Positions 1 through 7,003 of a stretch of DNA of 64,000 nucleotides are shown here, one piece after another. Position numbers and translations under genes: made by a program. The DNA is from Herbidospora sakaeratensis. GTDB taxonomy: Bacteria > Actinomycetota > Actinomycetes > Streptosporangiales > Streptosporangiaceae. Location of the stretch: the NCBI RefSeq assembly GCF_001570525.1, contig NZ_BBXC01000007.1:671364-735363 (forward strand), read 5' to 3'. The stretch's first letter is position 1. Every line of letters begins with the position of its first letter. The notes beneath the pieces were generated by a model that saw only the letters and a list, made by a program, of their open reading frames with translations, did no database searches and had not been told where the DNA came from.

Positions 1-413
1 TGGAGCCGTTCGACGGCGAGCAGCCGGCGCACGTCGCGCCACCCGCCGACGGGGCCGTCGCCGCCACAGGTGAGGGAGGTCTGGATGACCGGGTCGGCGT
101 AGACGCCGACCACCCCGCCCCGGCCGGGCAGCAGGGCCAGCCGGGTCGACACCTCGTCGTCGGCGATCTCGCCCCGGACCAGCACCGAGGCGTCGCGGGG
201 CGCCATCGAGAAGATCAGCGGCTGGTTCAGCGACAGCGGGTCGCCGCCCGCGCGGGCGGGCAGCGGCCGGGGCACCGCGACGGGGGTGAACGTGGGGTCG
301 AGCAGCACGCCGGGCAGCCCGTTGACGACGTCGGCCGCGGTGGCCGTCACCGCGGGATCGGCGACCGCGGCGACCACGTCGGGGGCAGGGCGAAGCTGGA
401 CGAGCACGCGCAT
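1..413 (-). CDS. N-terminal part of a possible S8 (subtilisin-like) serine peptidase, cut by the window edge
   Basis: An open frame starts at ATG 413 and runs off the left edge, giving 137 residues that begin MRVLVQLRPAPDVVAAVADP. There is no signal peptide at the start. The pattern (a short beta-strand opening, a middle piece DPLSLNQPLIFSMAP, then VVGVYADPVIQTS and a DVRRLL-like stretch) resembles the N-terminal propeptide region of actinobacterial S8 peptidases, just before the catalytic domain. The Asp/His/Ser triad would lie beyond the window, so the catalytic identity cannot be confirmed. Codon use is strongly GC3-rich like its neighbours, which supports real coding. It could equally be another secreted or cytoplasmic protein with a similar N-terminus. 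Confidence 0.45.
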   Translation of the reverse strand, partial: MRVLVQLRPAPDVVAAVADPAVTATAADVVNGLPGVLLDPTFTPVAVPRPLPARAGGDPLSLNQPLIFSMAPRDASVLVRGEIADDEVSTRLALLPGRGGVVGVYADPVIQTSLTCGGDGPVGGWRDVRRLLAVERL

Positions 414-541
414 GGGGGGTTCCATCCGGTCAGCGGGACGCGACGCCCACCAATCTCGCGTACGCCCGTCACCCGGTCCACCGGACGAACTACGGCCAAT
501 CCACTCCGTACCCGCCGATACCTCCGCAGTGGTACGACGAT

Positions 542-2044
542 CTAACTTCCCGGCTTGTGCAGCACGACGAAGCCGTCGCGCTCGAACACCACCATGTAGC
601 CTGCCGCCCGGCGCTCCTCGACCGACTTCTTCGCGTCGTCGACCGACCCCCACGGCCACGCCCACTGCCCGAGGTCGGCCAGCACCCACGGGGCGCCGCG
701 CGGGGTCGGCTCCCAGACCAGCACGGTCGTCCGGTGGGTCAGCATCGGGCCCATGTGGTTGGGCGCCTCGACCACCACGCCGTCGGGGATCACGGCCATC
801 GCCTGGTACGCCGCCGCCGCGCGGTCATGGGGCTGGTAGAAGCCGGGGTCGGCGAGCTGGTCGAAGGCGAACCGGGGGACCTGCGTCAGCCCGGCGACGG
901 CCACCGAGGCCGCCCACGCGATCACCGCGATCCGCTTGGCCTCCTCGCCGGTCACGCGTCTGCGCAGCCGGGTCGCGCCGTCGACCCCGGCGCAGAAGAC
1001 GATCGCCACGACGAAGGCGTTGTAGTGGTAGTCGGTCGACCACCACAGGCTGTTCTCGGAGACGAGCCGCTCCAGCACCATCGGCGCGGCCGCCAGCACC
1101 AGCGGCGAGAACAGGCACAGGAACAGGGTCAGCCAGCAGAGCAGCACCAGGGTGTCGATCTTGCCGGCGTCGCCGAACACCAGATGGAGGGTGTTGAGGG
1201 GGTCGCTGACCAGCTTCCCCACCGCCGCCGGGAGCGAGTCGCCGAGGTGGGTGTAGCGCCAGTGGTTGTCGTTGGAGCCCCCCGCCCACGGGATCAGCAC
1301 CCCCCGGATCAGCGCCAGCGCGCCGAGGCCCATCACGGCCACGATCGCGCCGTCGAGCCGCCGCCGGGTCAGCGCGAGCGCCGCGCCGAAGCCGATCAGC
1401 ATCAGCCCCATGTCCTCCTTGACCAGCAGCAGCCCGAACGCCGCCAGGTAGGCGGGCAACCGCCGGCCCCGGTCGAAGCGCTCGATCATGATCGCGCTCA
1501 GCACCGGGACGAACATGACCTCGTGGACGTCGAAGTTGACCGCCTGCGCCACCGGGAACGACACCGCGTACGCCCCCGACACCAGGTAGGCCGCCACGAC
1601 CCCCAGCCGCCTGCGGGCGTACAACCACAGGAACGGGATCGCCGCGGCGAACAGGGCCGCCTGGCAGATGATCAGGGTGCGCGGGCTGTCGTGGATCGCG
1701 TAGAAGGGCGCGAGCAGCGCGTAGACGGGGGAGAAGTGGTCGGCCAGCTGGAGGAAGTCGAGCCCGTAGCCCTTCTGCACGCCGACCGAGGGGGCGTGGG
1801 GCAGCCCGAACGAGGCGTAGCCGCGCACCGCCTGGTCGACGATCACGAGGTCGAAAATGGTGGCCCGGAACGTCCCTAATCTCACCAGGCCGAGCACCGC
1901 GTAGGTCACCGCCGACACCCAGGCCAGTGACCAGACGCCGATGCGATGAGGGGTCAGATGGCGGGTGAGCGGGAGGAACACCCTCACATCGTCCCAGAAC
2001 CCGGGAAAGGAAAAGCCCGTCCGCCTGGCCTCCGGGTGGCACAT
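542..2044 (-). CDS. DUF2079 family polytopic membrane protein
   Basis: This 500-residue integral membrane protein has about ten hydrophobic segments. The first is at roughly residues 36-58 and the rest are spread through residues 130-370. The stretch around residues 60-125, with VDQAVRGYASFG, QLADHFSPVYALLAPFY and a following helix, is the diagnostic DUF2079 signature. The family is widespread in actinobacteria and cyanobacteria and its reaction is unknown; its fold resembles membrane glycosyltransferases. The C-terminal 100 residues are soluble and probably extracytoplasmic. The first 25 residues are charged, so a start further in (a GTG near residue 20) is possible. It lies 76 bp beyond the end of the ROK regulator gene on the same strand. 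Confidence 0.85.
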   Translation of the reverse strand: MCHPEARRTGFSFPGFWDDVRVFLPLTRHLTPHRIGVWSLAWVSAVTYAVLGLVRLGTFRATIFDLVIVDQAVRGYASFGLPHAPSVGVQKGYGLDFLQLADHFSPVYALLAPFYAIHDSPRTLIICQAALFAAAIPFLWLYARRRLGVVAAYLVSGAYAVSFPVAQAVNFDVHEVMFVPVLSAIMIERFDRGRRLPAYLAAFGLLLVKEDMGLMLIGFGAALALTRRRLDGAIVAVMGLGALALIRGVLIPWAGGSNDNHWRYTHLGDSLPAAVGKLVSDPLNTLHLVFGDAGKIDTLVLLCWLTLFLCLFSPLVLAAAPMVLERLVSENSLWWSTDYHYNAFVVAIVFCAGVDGATRLRRRVTGEEAKRIAVIAWAASVAVAGLTQVPRFAFDQLADPGFYQPHDRAAAAYQAMAVIPDGVVVEAPNHMGPMLTHRTTVLVWEPTPRGAPWVLADLGQWAWPWGSVDDAKKSVEERRAAGYMVVFERDGFVVLHKPGS

Positions 2045-2120
2045 CCCCGTGGCGCCGAGGTCGGCGAGGTCGGCGCCACGAAGAACCGGAAAGCCAGGCG
2101 AACGGGAGTCTGGGGTCGCG

Positions 2121-3404
2121 TCAGGCCAGGGTGCTCAGAGTGGTGGGCGGTATCTCCACAGTGGTCGGATTGGCCAGGACGCGGTCGACCACGACCCCGG
2201 CCGCGCCGCGCGAGGCGGCGCCGAAGCCCAGGTCGGAGGCGACGAAGGTGCAGCGGGCGACGGAGCCGGTGACCCCCAGGCGGGCGAGTTCCGCCTGGGC
2301 GCGCGGGAGGATGTGCCCTTCCAGCCGCGCGAAGAAGCCGCCGACGACGATGACCCGGGGGTTGAAGAGCCGGACGAGGGTGGCGGAGCCGCGGCCCAGC
2401 CAGCGGCCGACCTCCGCCAGGGCGTGGTCGACCTGGGGATCGCCCGCCGCCAGGCGGCGCTCGATCTCGCTCAGGCGTTCCTCGGGGTCGCGGACGATGC
2501 CGTCGCGCACCCCGTAGGCGTGGTCGGGGGTGACCATGCGGACCAGCGCGGCCAGCCCGACCTTGGTCTCCCAGCAGCCGATGCGGCCGCAGCCGCAGCG
2601 CTCGCCGGAGGAGTCGACCATGACGTGGCCCACTTCGCCGGCGAAGCCGTCGGCGCCGCCGAGGAGGCGTCCGCCGGCGATGATGCCGCCGCCGACGCCG
2701 ACCTCACCGGTCAGGTAGACCATGTCGGCCGATCCGGCGGCCACGCCGTTGGTGAACTCGGCCAGCGCCGCCAGGTTGGCGTCGTTGGCGACGGTGACGG
2801 GGACGCCGGGGGCGACCTCCCAGAGGCGCTCGGCGACGGGGACGCCGTACCAGCCGAGGTTCGGGGCGACGTGGACGACCCCGTTGGTGCCATCTATGAG
2901 GCCGGGCACGGCGACCGTTATCCCGGCCACCCGCACGCCCAGCATGTGGAGCTCGGCTATCGCGTCGCGGGCCACCCGGGCCAGTTCGTCGAGCGACTGC
3001 TCGGGCTCGCAGCCCATCGCGTCGAACCCGACGCGGCGGTCGACCAGGACGCGGCCCGCCAGGTCGGTGGCGAAGGCGGCGATGTAGTCGACGTTGATCT
3101 CGAGGCCCAGGGCGCCGACGCCCGCGCCGTCGAGGGCCAGGGCGAGGCCGGGACGGCCGACGGAGCCGGCGTGCTGCGGGCCGATCTCGCGGATCAGGCC
3201 ACGGGCTCGTAACTCCCCGACGAGGCTGGTGACGGTCGCCTTGTTCAGCCCGGTCTCGGCGGCGACCGCCGAGCGCGAGCGGGGGCCGTGCTCCTGGAGG
3301 TGACGCAGGACGAGCGACAGGTTGGACCGGCGGATCATGGTCTGATCGACGGGCACGCCCGTGGAGCCGTTCCTGCCCAGCGCGGGCCCTGAGGTTAGTC
3401 GCAC
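2121..3404 (-). CDS. ROK family transcriptional regulator (NagC/XylR type)
   Basis: The 427-residue protein has an N-terminal winged helix-turn-helix (about residues 25-85, SRSAVAAETGLNKATVTSLV) followed by a ROK sugar-kinase-like domain. The phosphate-binding loops TVANDANLAAL and EVGVGGGIIAGG and the zinc site GHV...CGCGRIGCWE are intact. ROK repressors sense a sugar or sugar phosphate and release DNA. The gene diverges from the secreted sugar dehydrogenase gene starting at 3780, and the 375-bp gap holds AT-rich inverted repeats of ROK-operator shape. Control of the neighbouring sugar locus and of itself is therefore plausible, but this is inferred. No kinase function is expected because an HTH is fused. 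Confidence 0.9.
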   Translation of the reverse strand: MRLTSGPALGRNGSTGVPVDQTMIRRSNLSLVLRHLQEHGPRSRSAVAAETGLNKATVTSLVGELRARGLIREIGPQHAGSVGRPGLALALDGAGVGALGLEINVDYIAAFATDLAGRVLVDRRVGFDAMGCEPEQSLDELARVARDAIAELHMLGVRVAGITVAVPGLIDGTNGVVHVAPNLGWYGVPVAERLWEVAPGVPVTVANDANLAALAEFTNGVAAGSADMVYLTGEVGVGGGIIAGGRLLGGADGFAGEVGHVMVDSSGERCGCGRIGCWETKVGLAALVRMVTPDHAYGVRDGIVRDPEERLSEIERRLAAGDPQVDHALAEVGRWLGRGSATLVRLFNPRVIVVGGFFARLEGHILPRAQAELARLGVTGSVARCTFVASDLGFGAASRGAAGVVVDRVLANPTTVEIPPTTLSTLA

Positions 3405-3446
3405 GTCTTGCTTCCCGTCGGTCTGCTTGCGGCCGTTCGTCTCGAA

Positions 3447-3472
3447 TTAATTTGCATGCCTCGCCGAATTAA
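3447..3472. promoter_or_regulatory. AT-rich inverted repeat, candidate ROK operator
   Basis: The arms TTAATT (3447-3452) and AATTAA (3467-3472) are separated by 14 bp. They sit 43-68 bp upstream of the ROK start. ROK regulators such as NagC and Mlc bind A/T-rich arms around a variable centre, so the shape fits. The assignment to this regulator is inferred from position. Confidence 0.4.
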
Positions 3473-3534
3473 ATGTCCTGGACGCATGTGCCACAAGTGT
3501 CGAACCGCTTCGCCTTGCATTACAGTTTCGTAAC

Positions 3535-3556
3535 ACGGAACTCTGGCCCGTTCCGT
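3535..3556. promoter_or_regulatory. Inverted repeat ACGGAAC-N8-GTTCCGT
   Basis: Perfect 7-bp arms at 3535-3541 and 3550-3556 around TCTGGCCC. The site lies about 225 bp upstream of the dehydrogenase start and 131 bp from the ROK start. It could be a second operator or a transcript hairpin. The binding protein is unknown. Confidence 0.35.
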
Positions 3557-3719
3557 AGACTCCCGGGTCTGTACACGGGGATGACAGGTGTGTTAGAAAT
3601 CGGTAAATTCCGCCAGCTGTTACGCAAAAGTTAGACGGAATGACGCATGGCGATGACGTGGCACCGTCATCGATTTGCATCAGCATGACCCCGATTTACC
3701 TGTTGTACCCCGGGCACAA

Positions 3720-3768
3720 GCGCGGCGGCGCGCGCCTTGCCTGACTGAATCCCCAGGTCAGGAAAGGA
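3720..3768 (+). promoter_or_regulatory. Conserved leader hairpin and ribosome binding site (copy 1)
   Basis: The block 3720-3745 is identical over 26 nt to 48678-48703 upstream of the fused paralogue. It contains the 10-bp palindrome GGCGCGCGCC and ends in CCTGAC. CCTGAC (3740-3745) pairs with GTCAGG (3757-3762) across an 11-nt loop, and the 3' arm runs straight into the Shine-Dalgarno AGGAAAGGA (3760-3768), 11 nt before ATG 3780. Pairing of this stem would partly hide the ribosome binding site. Confidence 0.6.
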
Positions 3769-3779
3769 TCACCCCCTAC

Positions 3780-6700
3780 ATGTCTCGACCTCACCGGTTA
3801 CGGGCGTTAGCCGCCCTGACCACGCTCCTGGTGACGATGGGCGTCGTCGTGGCGCCTCCCAGTGCCCACGCGGCGGACATCCCGGCCTCGGACTATCAGC
3901 AAGTCGCGCTCGCCACCGGACCTGGCGAGCTCGGTGAGGCGATGTCCCTGGCGGTGCTGCCGAACCGTTCCGTGCTGCACACCGCGCGCGGCGGCCAGGT
4001 CAGGATCACCGACGTCAACGGCAACACCTCTCTGGCGGGCACGCTCAACGTGTACACGCACGACGAGGAGGGCCTGCAGGGCGTGGCGGTCGACCCGAAC
4101 TTCGCCACCAACCGGCACGTCTGGCTCTACTACTCGCCCCGGCTGAGCACCCCCAACGGCGACGCGCCGACGACGGGCACCCAGACCGACTGGAACACCT
4201 GGAAGGGGCAGTTCTACCTGTCCCGGTTCACGCTGACCACGGGCAACACCCTCGACATGGCCAGCGAAGTGATCGTGCTGCGGGTCGACAACGACCGCGG
4301 CCAGTGTTGCCACGCCGGCGGTGACATCGACTTCGACGCGCAGGGGAACCTCTACCTGACCACGGGCGACGACACCAACCCGTTCGAGTCGAACAGCTAC
4401 ACCCCGATCGACGAGCGCACCAACCGCAACCCGCAGTTCGACGCGCAGCGCTCCTCGGGCAACACCAACGACCTGCGCGGCAAGGTGCTCCGCATCAAGC
4501 CGCAGACGAACGGGACGTACACGATCCCGACGGGCAACCTGTTCGCGCCGGGCACGGCCGGCACCCGTCCCGAGATCTACGCGATGGGCCTGCGCAACCC
4601 GTTCAGGATGAGCGTCGACAAGGCCACCGGCATCGTCTACCTGGGCGACTACGGCCCCGACGCCGGCGGCGCCGACGCCAACCGCGGCCCCGGCGGCCAG
4701 GTCGAGTTCAACCGCATCACCTCGGCGGGCAACTACGGCTGGCCCTACTGCACCGGCAACAACACCACGGCCGAGACCTACAACGAGTACACGTTCCCGA
4801 GCGGCCCGTCGCAGGCCAAGTACAACTGCGCGGGGCAGCCGACCAACAACTCCTTCCGCAACACCGGCCTGCAGACCCTCCCGCAGCCGCGCCCGGCCTG
4901 GATCCGCTACGGCGGCGAGGCCGGCAGCCCGCCGGAGTTCGGCGGCGGCTCGGAGTCGCCGATGGGCGGCCCGGTCTACCGGTACGACCCGAACAACACC
5001 TCCCCGGTCAAGTTCCCGCAGTCGCTCGACGGCCGCTTCTTCGCCGGCGAGTACGGCCGCCGCTGGATCAAGGCCATCGCGGTGACCTCCTCGGGCGGCG
5101 TGGGCGAGATCAGCGGCTTCCCGTGGACCGGCACCCAGGTCATGGACATGGCCTTCGGCCCCGACGGCGCCCTGTACGTGCTCGACTACGGCACCGGCTC
5201 GGGCAACCAGGCCCTCTACCGCATCGAGTACATCGGCGGCGCGAACCGCAACCCGATCGCCAAGGCCGCGGCCACCCCGACCTCCGGCGTCGCCCCGCTC
5301 GCGGTGACCTTCTCCTCGGCGGGCTCGTCCGACCCCGAGGGCTCGGCGCTCACCTACGCGTGGAACTTCGGCGACGGCACCACCTCCACGGCCGCCAACC
5401 CGTCGAAGACCTACACCGCCAACGGCACCTACAACGTGACCCTGACGGTCCGCGACAGCGGCGGCCTGACCGGCTCGGCGAACGTGACGATCACGGTCGG
5501 CAACACCGCCCCGACGGTCAACCTGCAGACCCCGCTGAGCGGCGCGTTGTTCAACTTCGGCGACACGATCCCGTACACGATCTCGGTCAGCGACCCGCAG
5601 GACGGCACGATCAACTGCGCCCGGGTGAAGTTCACCTACTTCCTCGGCCACGACAGCCACTCGCACCAGATCACCTCCAAGGACGGCTGCTCCGGCACCA
5701 TCACCGTGCCGACCGACGGTGAGCACGACGCCGCGGCCAACATCTACGGCGTCTTCACCGCCGAGTACACCGACAACGGCGGCCTGACCACCACGGTCAC
5801 CCGCACCCTGCAGCCCCGGCACCGCCAGGGCGAGCACTGGGGCGCCCAGAACGGCGTCCAGGTCGCCACGCACGCCGCCGCCGAAGGCGGCACCACGGTC
5901 GGGTTCGTCGACAACAACGACTGGGTCTCCTTCACCCCGTACAACCTGACGGGCGCCACCTCGTTCGTCGCCCGGGTCTCCTCCGGCGGCGTCGGCGGCA
6001 CCCTGGAAGTGCGCGCGGGCTCGGCGACCGGCACCCTGCTGGGCACCGCCACGGTGGCCAACACCGGCAGCTGGGACACCTTCACCAACGTCACGGCCAA
6101 CCTGTCGAACGTGCCGACCGCGACGACCACGCTGTTCCTGGTCTTCAAGGGCGTCACCGGCCAGGGCAACCTGTTCGACCTCGACGCGTTCACCGTCAAC
6201 GGCGGCACGGGCAACCCGCCCGCCGGGACCATCGAGGGCGAGGCGTTCACGTCGAACTCCGGCGTCCAGACCGCGGCCCACGCCGCCGCCTCCGGCGGCC
6301 TGACCGTCGGCTACATCGACAACGGCGACTGGGCCGGCTACTCGAACGTCAGCACCTCGGGCAAGACCTCGTTCACCGCCCGGGTCTCCTCCGGCGGCCC
6401 CGGCGGCACCATCACGATCCGCTCGGGCAGCCAGACCGGCGCGGTCCTCGGCACCGTCGCGGTGCCGAACACCGGCAGCTTCGACACCTTCCAGAACGTC
6501 TCCACGACGCTCAACGGGAACGGCACCGGCGCGCTGTTCCTCACCTTCACCGGCGGCTCGGGCGCGCTGTTCGACATCGACACCTTCTCGCTCGGCAGCA
6601 CCCCGCCGCCGACCACGACGGTGGAGGGCGAGGCGTTCACGTCCACCTCGGGCGTGCAGGTCGCCACCCACACCCCGGCGAGCGGCGGCCTGACCGCCGG

Positions 6701-6995
6701 GCACATCGAGAACGGCGACTGGGCCGCCTACAACCAGGTCACCGTGAACGGCGCCACCCGCATCACGGTCCGCTACTCCTCGGCCGGTCCCGGCGGGACC
6801 ATCGAGGTGCGGGCCGGGTCGGCGACCGGCACGGTGCTCGGCACCCTCGCGATCCCGAACACCGGCGGCTGGGAGACCTTCGCGTCGGCGTCGGCGAACC
6901 TGACGGCCGGCTCGGCGACGGGCCAGGTCGTGCTCCGGTTCACCGGCGGCTCGGGCGCCCTCTTCGACGTCGACACCTTCACCATCCAGAAGTGA
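3780..6995 (+). CDS. Secreted PQQ-type sugar (glucose/sorbosone) dehydrogenase with PKD and three CBM6 modules
   Basis: The 1071-residue exported protein has a signal peptide (about residues 1-31, ending PPSAHA). A glucose/sorbosone dehydrogenase beta-propeller follows at about residues 38-485, with CCHAGGDIDFDAQGNLYLTT, LRGKVLRI, LRNPFRMSVD and GGPVYRYD. Then come a PKD domain (490-575, YAWNFGDGTTS), a linker Ig-like region (575-680) and three CBM6-like modules (about 682-806, 816-938, 947-1071), each with a DNGDW-type ligand loop. Such enzymes oxidise sugars outside the cell; electron acceptor and cofactor cannot be read here. ATG 3780 is chosen because it has the Shine-Dalgarno and gives a clean signal peptide; an in-frame start at 3675 would precede it. 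The ThuA-DUF1080 gene begins 8 bp downstream, so the two are almost certainly one operon. Confidence 0.9.
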   Translation: MSRPHRLRALAALTTLLVTMGVVVAPPSAHAADIPASDYQQVALATGPGELGEAMSLAVLPNRSVLHTARGGQVRITDVNGNTSLAGTLNVYTHDEEGLQGVAVDPNFATNRHVWLYYSPRLSTPNGDAPTTGTQTDWNTWKGQFYLSRFTLTTGNTLDMASEVIVLRVDNDRGQCCHAGGDIDFDAQGNLYLTTGDDTNPFESNSYTPIDERTNRNPQFDAQRSSGNTNDLRGKVLRIKPQTNGTYTIPTGNLFAPGTAGTRPEIYAMGLRNPFRMSVDKATGIVYLGDYGPDAGGADANRGPGGQVEFNRITSAGNYGWPYCTGNNTTAETYNEYTFPSGPSQAKYNCAGQPTNNSFRNTGLQTLPQPRPAWIRYGGEAGSPPEFGGGSESPMGGPVYRYDPNNTSPVKFPQSLDGRFFAGEYGRRWIKAIAVTSSGGVGEISGFPWTGTQVMDMAFGPDGALYVLDYGTGSGNQALYRIEYIGGANRNPIAKAAATPTSGVAPLAVTFSSAGSSDPEGSALTYAWNFGDGTTSTAANPSKTYTANGTYNVTLTVRDSGGLTGSANVTITVGNTAPTVNLQTPLSGALFNFGDTIPYTISVSDPQDGTINCARVKFTYFLGHDSHSHQITSKDGCSGTITVPTDGEHDAAANIYGVFTAEYTDNGGLTTTVTRTLQPRHRQGEHWGAQNGVQVATHAAAEGGTTVGFVDNNDWVSFTPYNLTGATSFVARVSSGGVGGTLEVRAGSATGTLLGTATVANTGSWDTFTNVTANLSNVPTATTTLFLVFKGVTGQGNLFDLDAFTVNGGTGNPPAGTIEGEAFTSNSGVQTAAHAAASGGLTVGYIDNGDWAGYSNVSTSGKTSFTARVSSGGPGGTITIRSGSQTGAVLGTVAVPNTGSFDTFQNVSTTLNGNGTGALFLTFTGGSGALFDIDTFSLGSTPPPTTTVEGEAFTSTSGVQVATHTPASGGLTAGHIENGDWAAYNQVTVNGATRITVRYSSAGPGGTIEVRAGSATGTVLGTLAIPNTGGWETFASASANLTAGSATGQVVLRFTGGSGALFDVDTFTIQK
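5827..6992 (+). repeat. Three tandem CBM6 coding units
   Basis: Units at about 5827-6198, 6228-6594 and 6621-6992 encode related beta-sandwich modules. Shared phrases include VSSGG.GGT, a SGSQTG/AGSATG turn, PNTGSFDTF-like strands and a GALFD.DTF ending. The second and third are closer to the two copies in the next gene than to the first, which suggests duplication between the genes. Confidence 0.75.
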
Positions 6996-7003
6996 GGCGG
7001 GAC

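Larger units (their letters stand above)
3405..3779. promoter_or_regulatory. Divergent intergenic region between the ROK regulator and the sugar dehydrogenase gene
   Basis: These 375 bp hold no convincing gene; the short minus-strand frame at 3447-3686 has no coding signature. The left half is clearly AT-richer than the surroundings. It contains a direct repeat CGAATTAA at 3443 and 3465 (22 bp apart), an inverted repeat TTAATT-N14-AATTAA at 3447-3472, and a perfect inverted repeat ACGGAAC-N8-GTTCCGT at 3535-3556. The right end is the leader described separately. Promoters for both flanking genes must lie here. Confidence 0.6.

Noticed and set aside
557-1879. Long plus-strand open frame opposite the DUF2079 gene
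   Set aside because: Composition is His/Arg/Gln-rich antisense of a membrane protein with no domain, and the minus-strand gene is clear.
3447-3686. 79-residue minus-strand frame in the ROK/dehydrogenase gap
   Set aside because: It covers regulatory repeats, has no GC3 bias or recognisable motif, and lies in AT-rich promoter DNA.
3675-3779. N-terminal extension of the sugar dehydrogenase
   Set aside because: It spans the leader and hairpin, and ATG 3780 has the ribosome site and begins the signal peptide.
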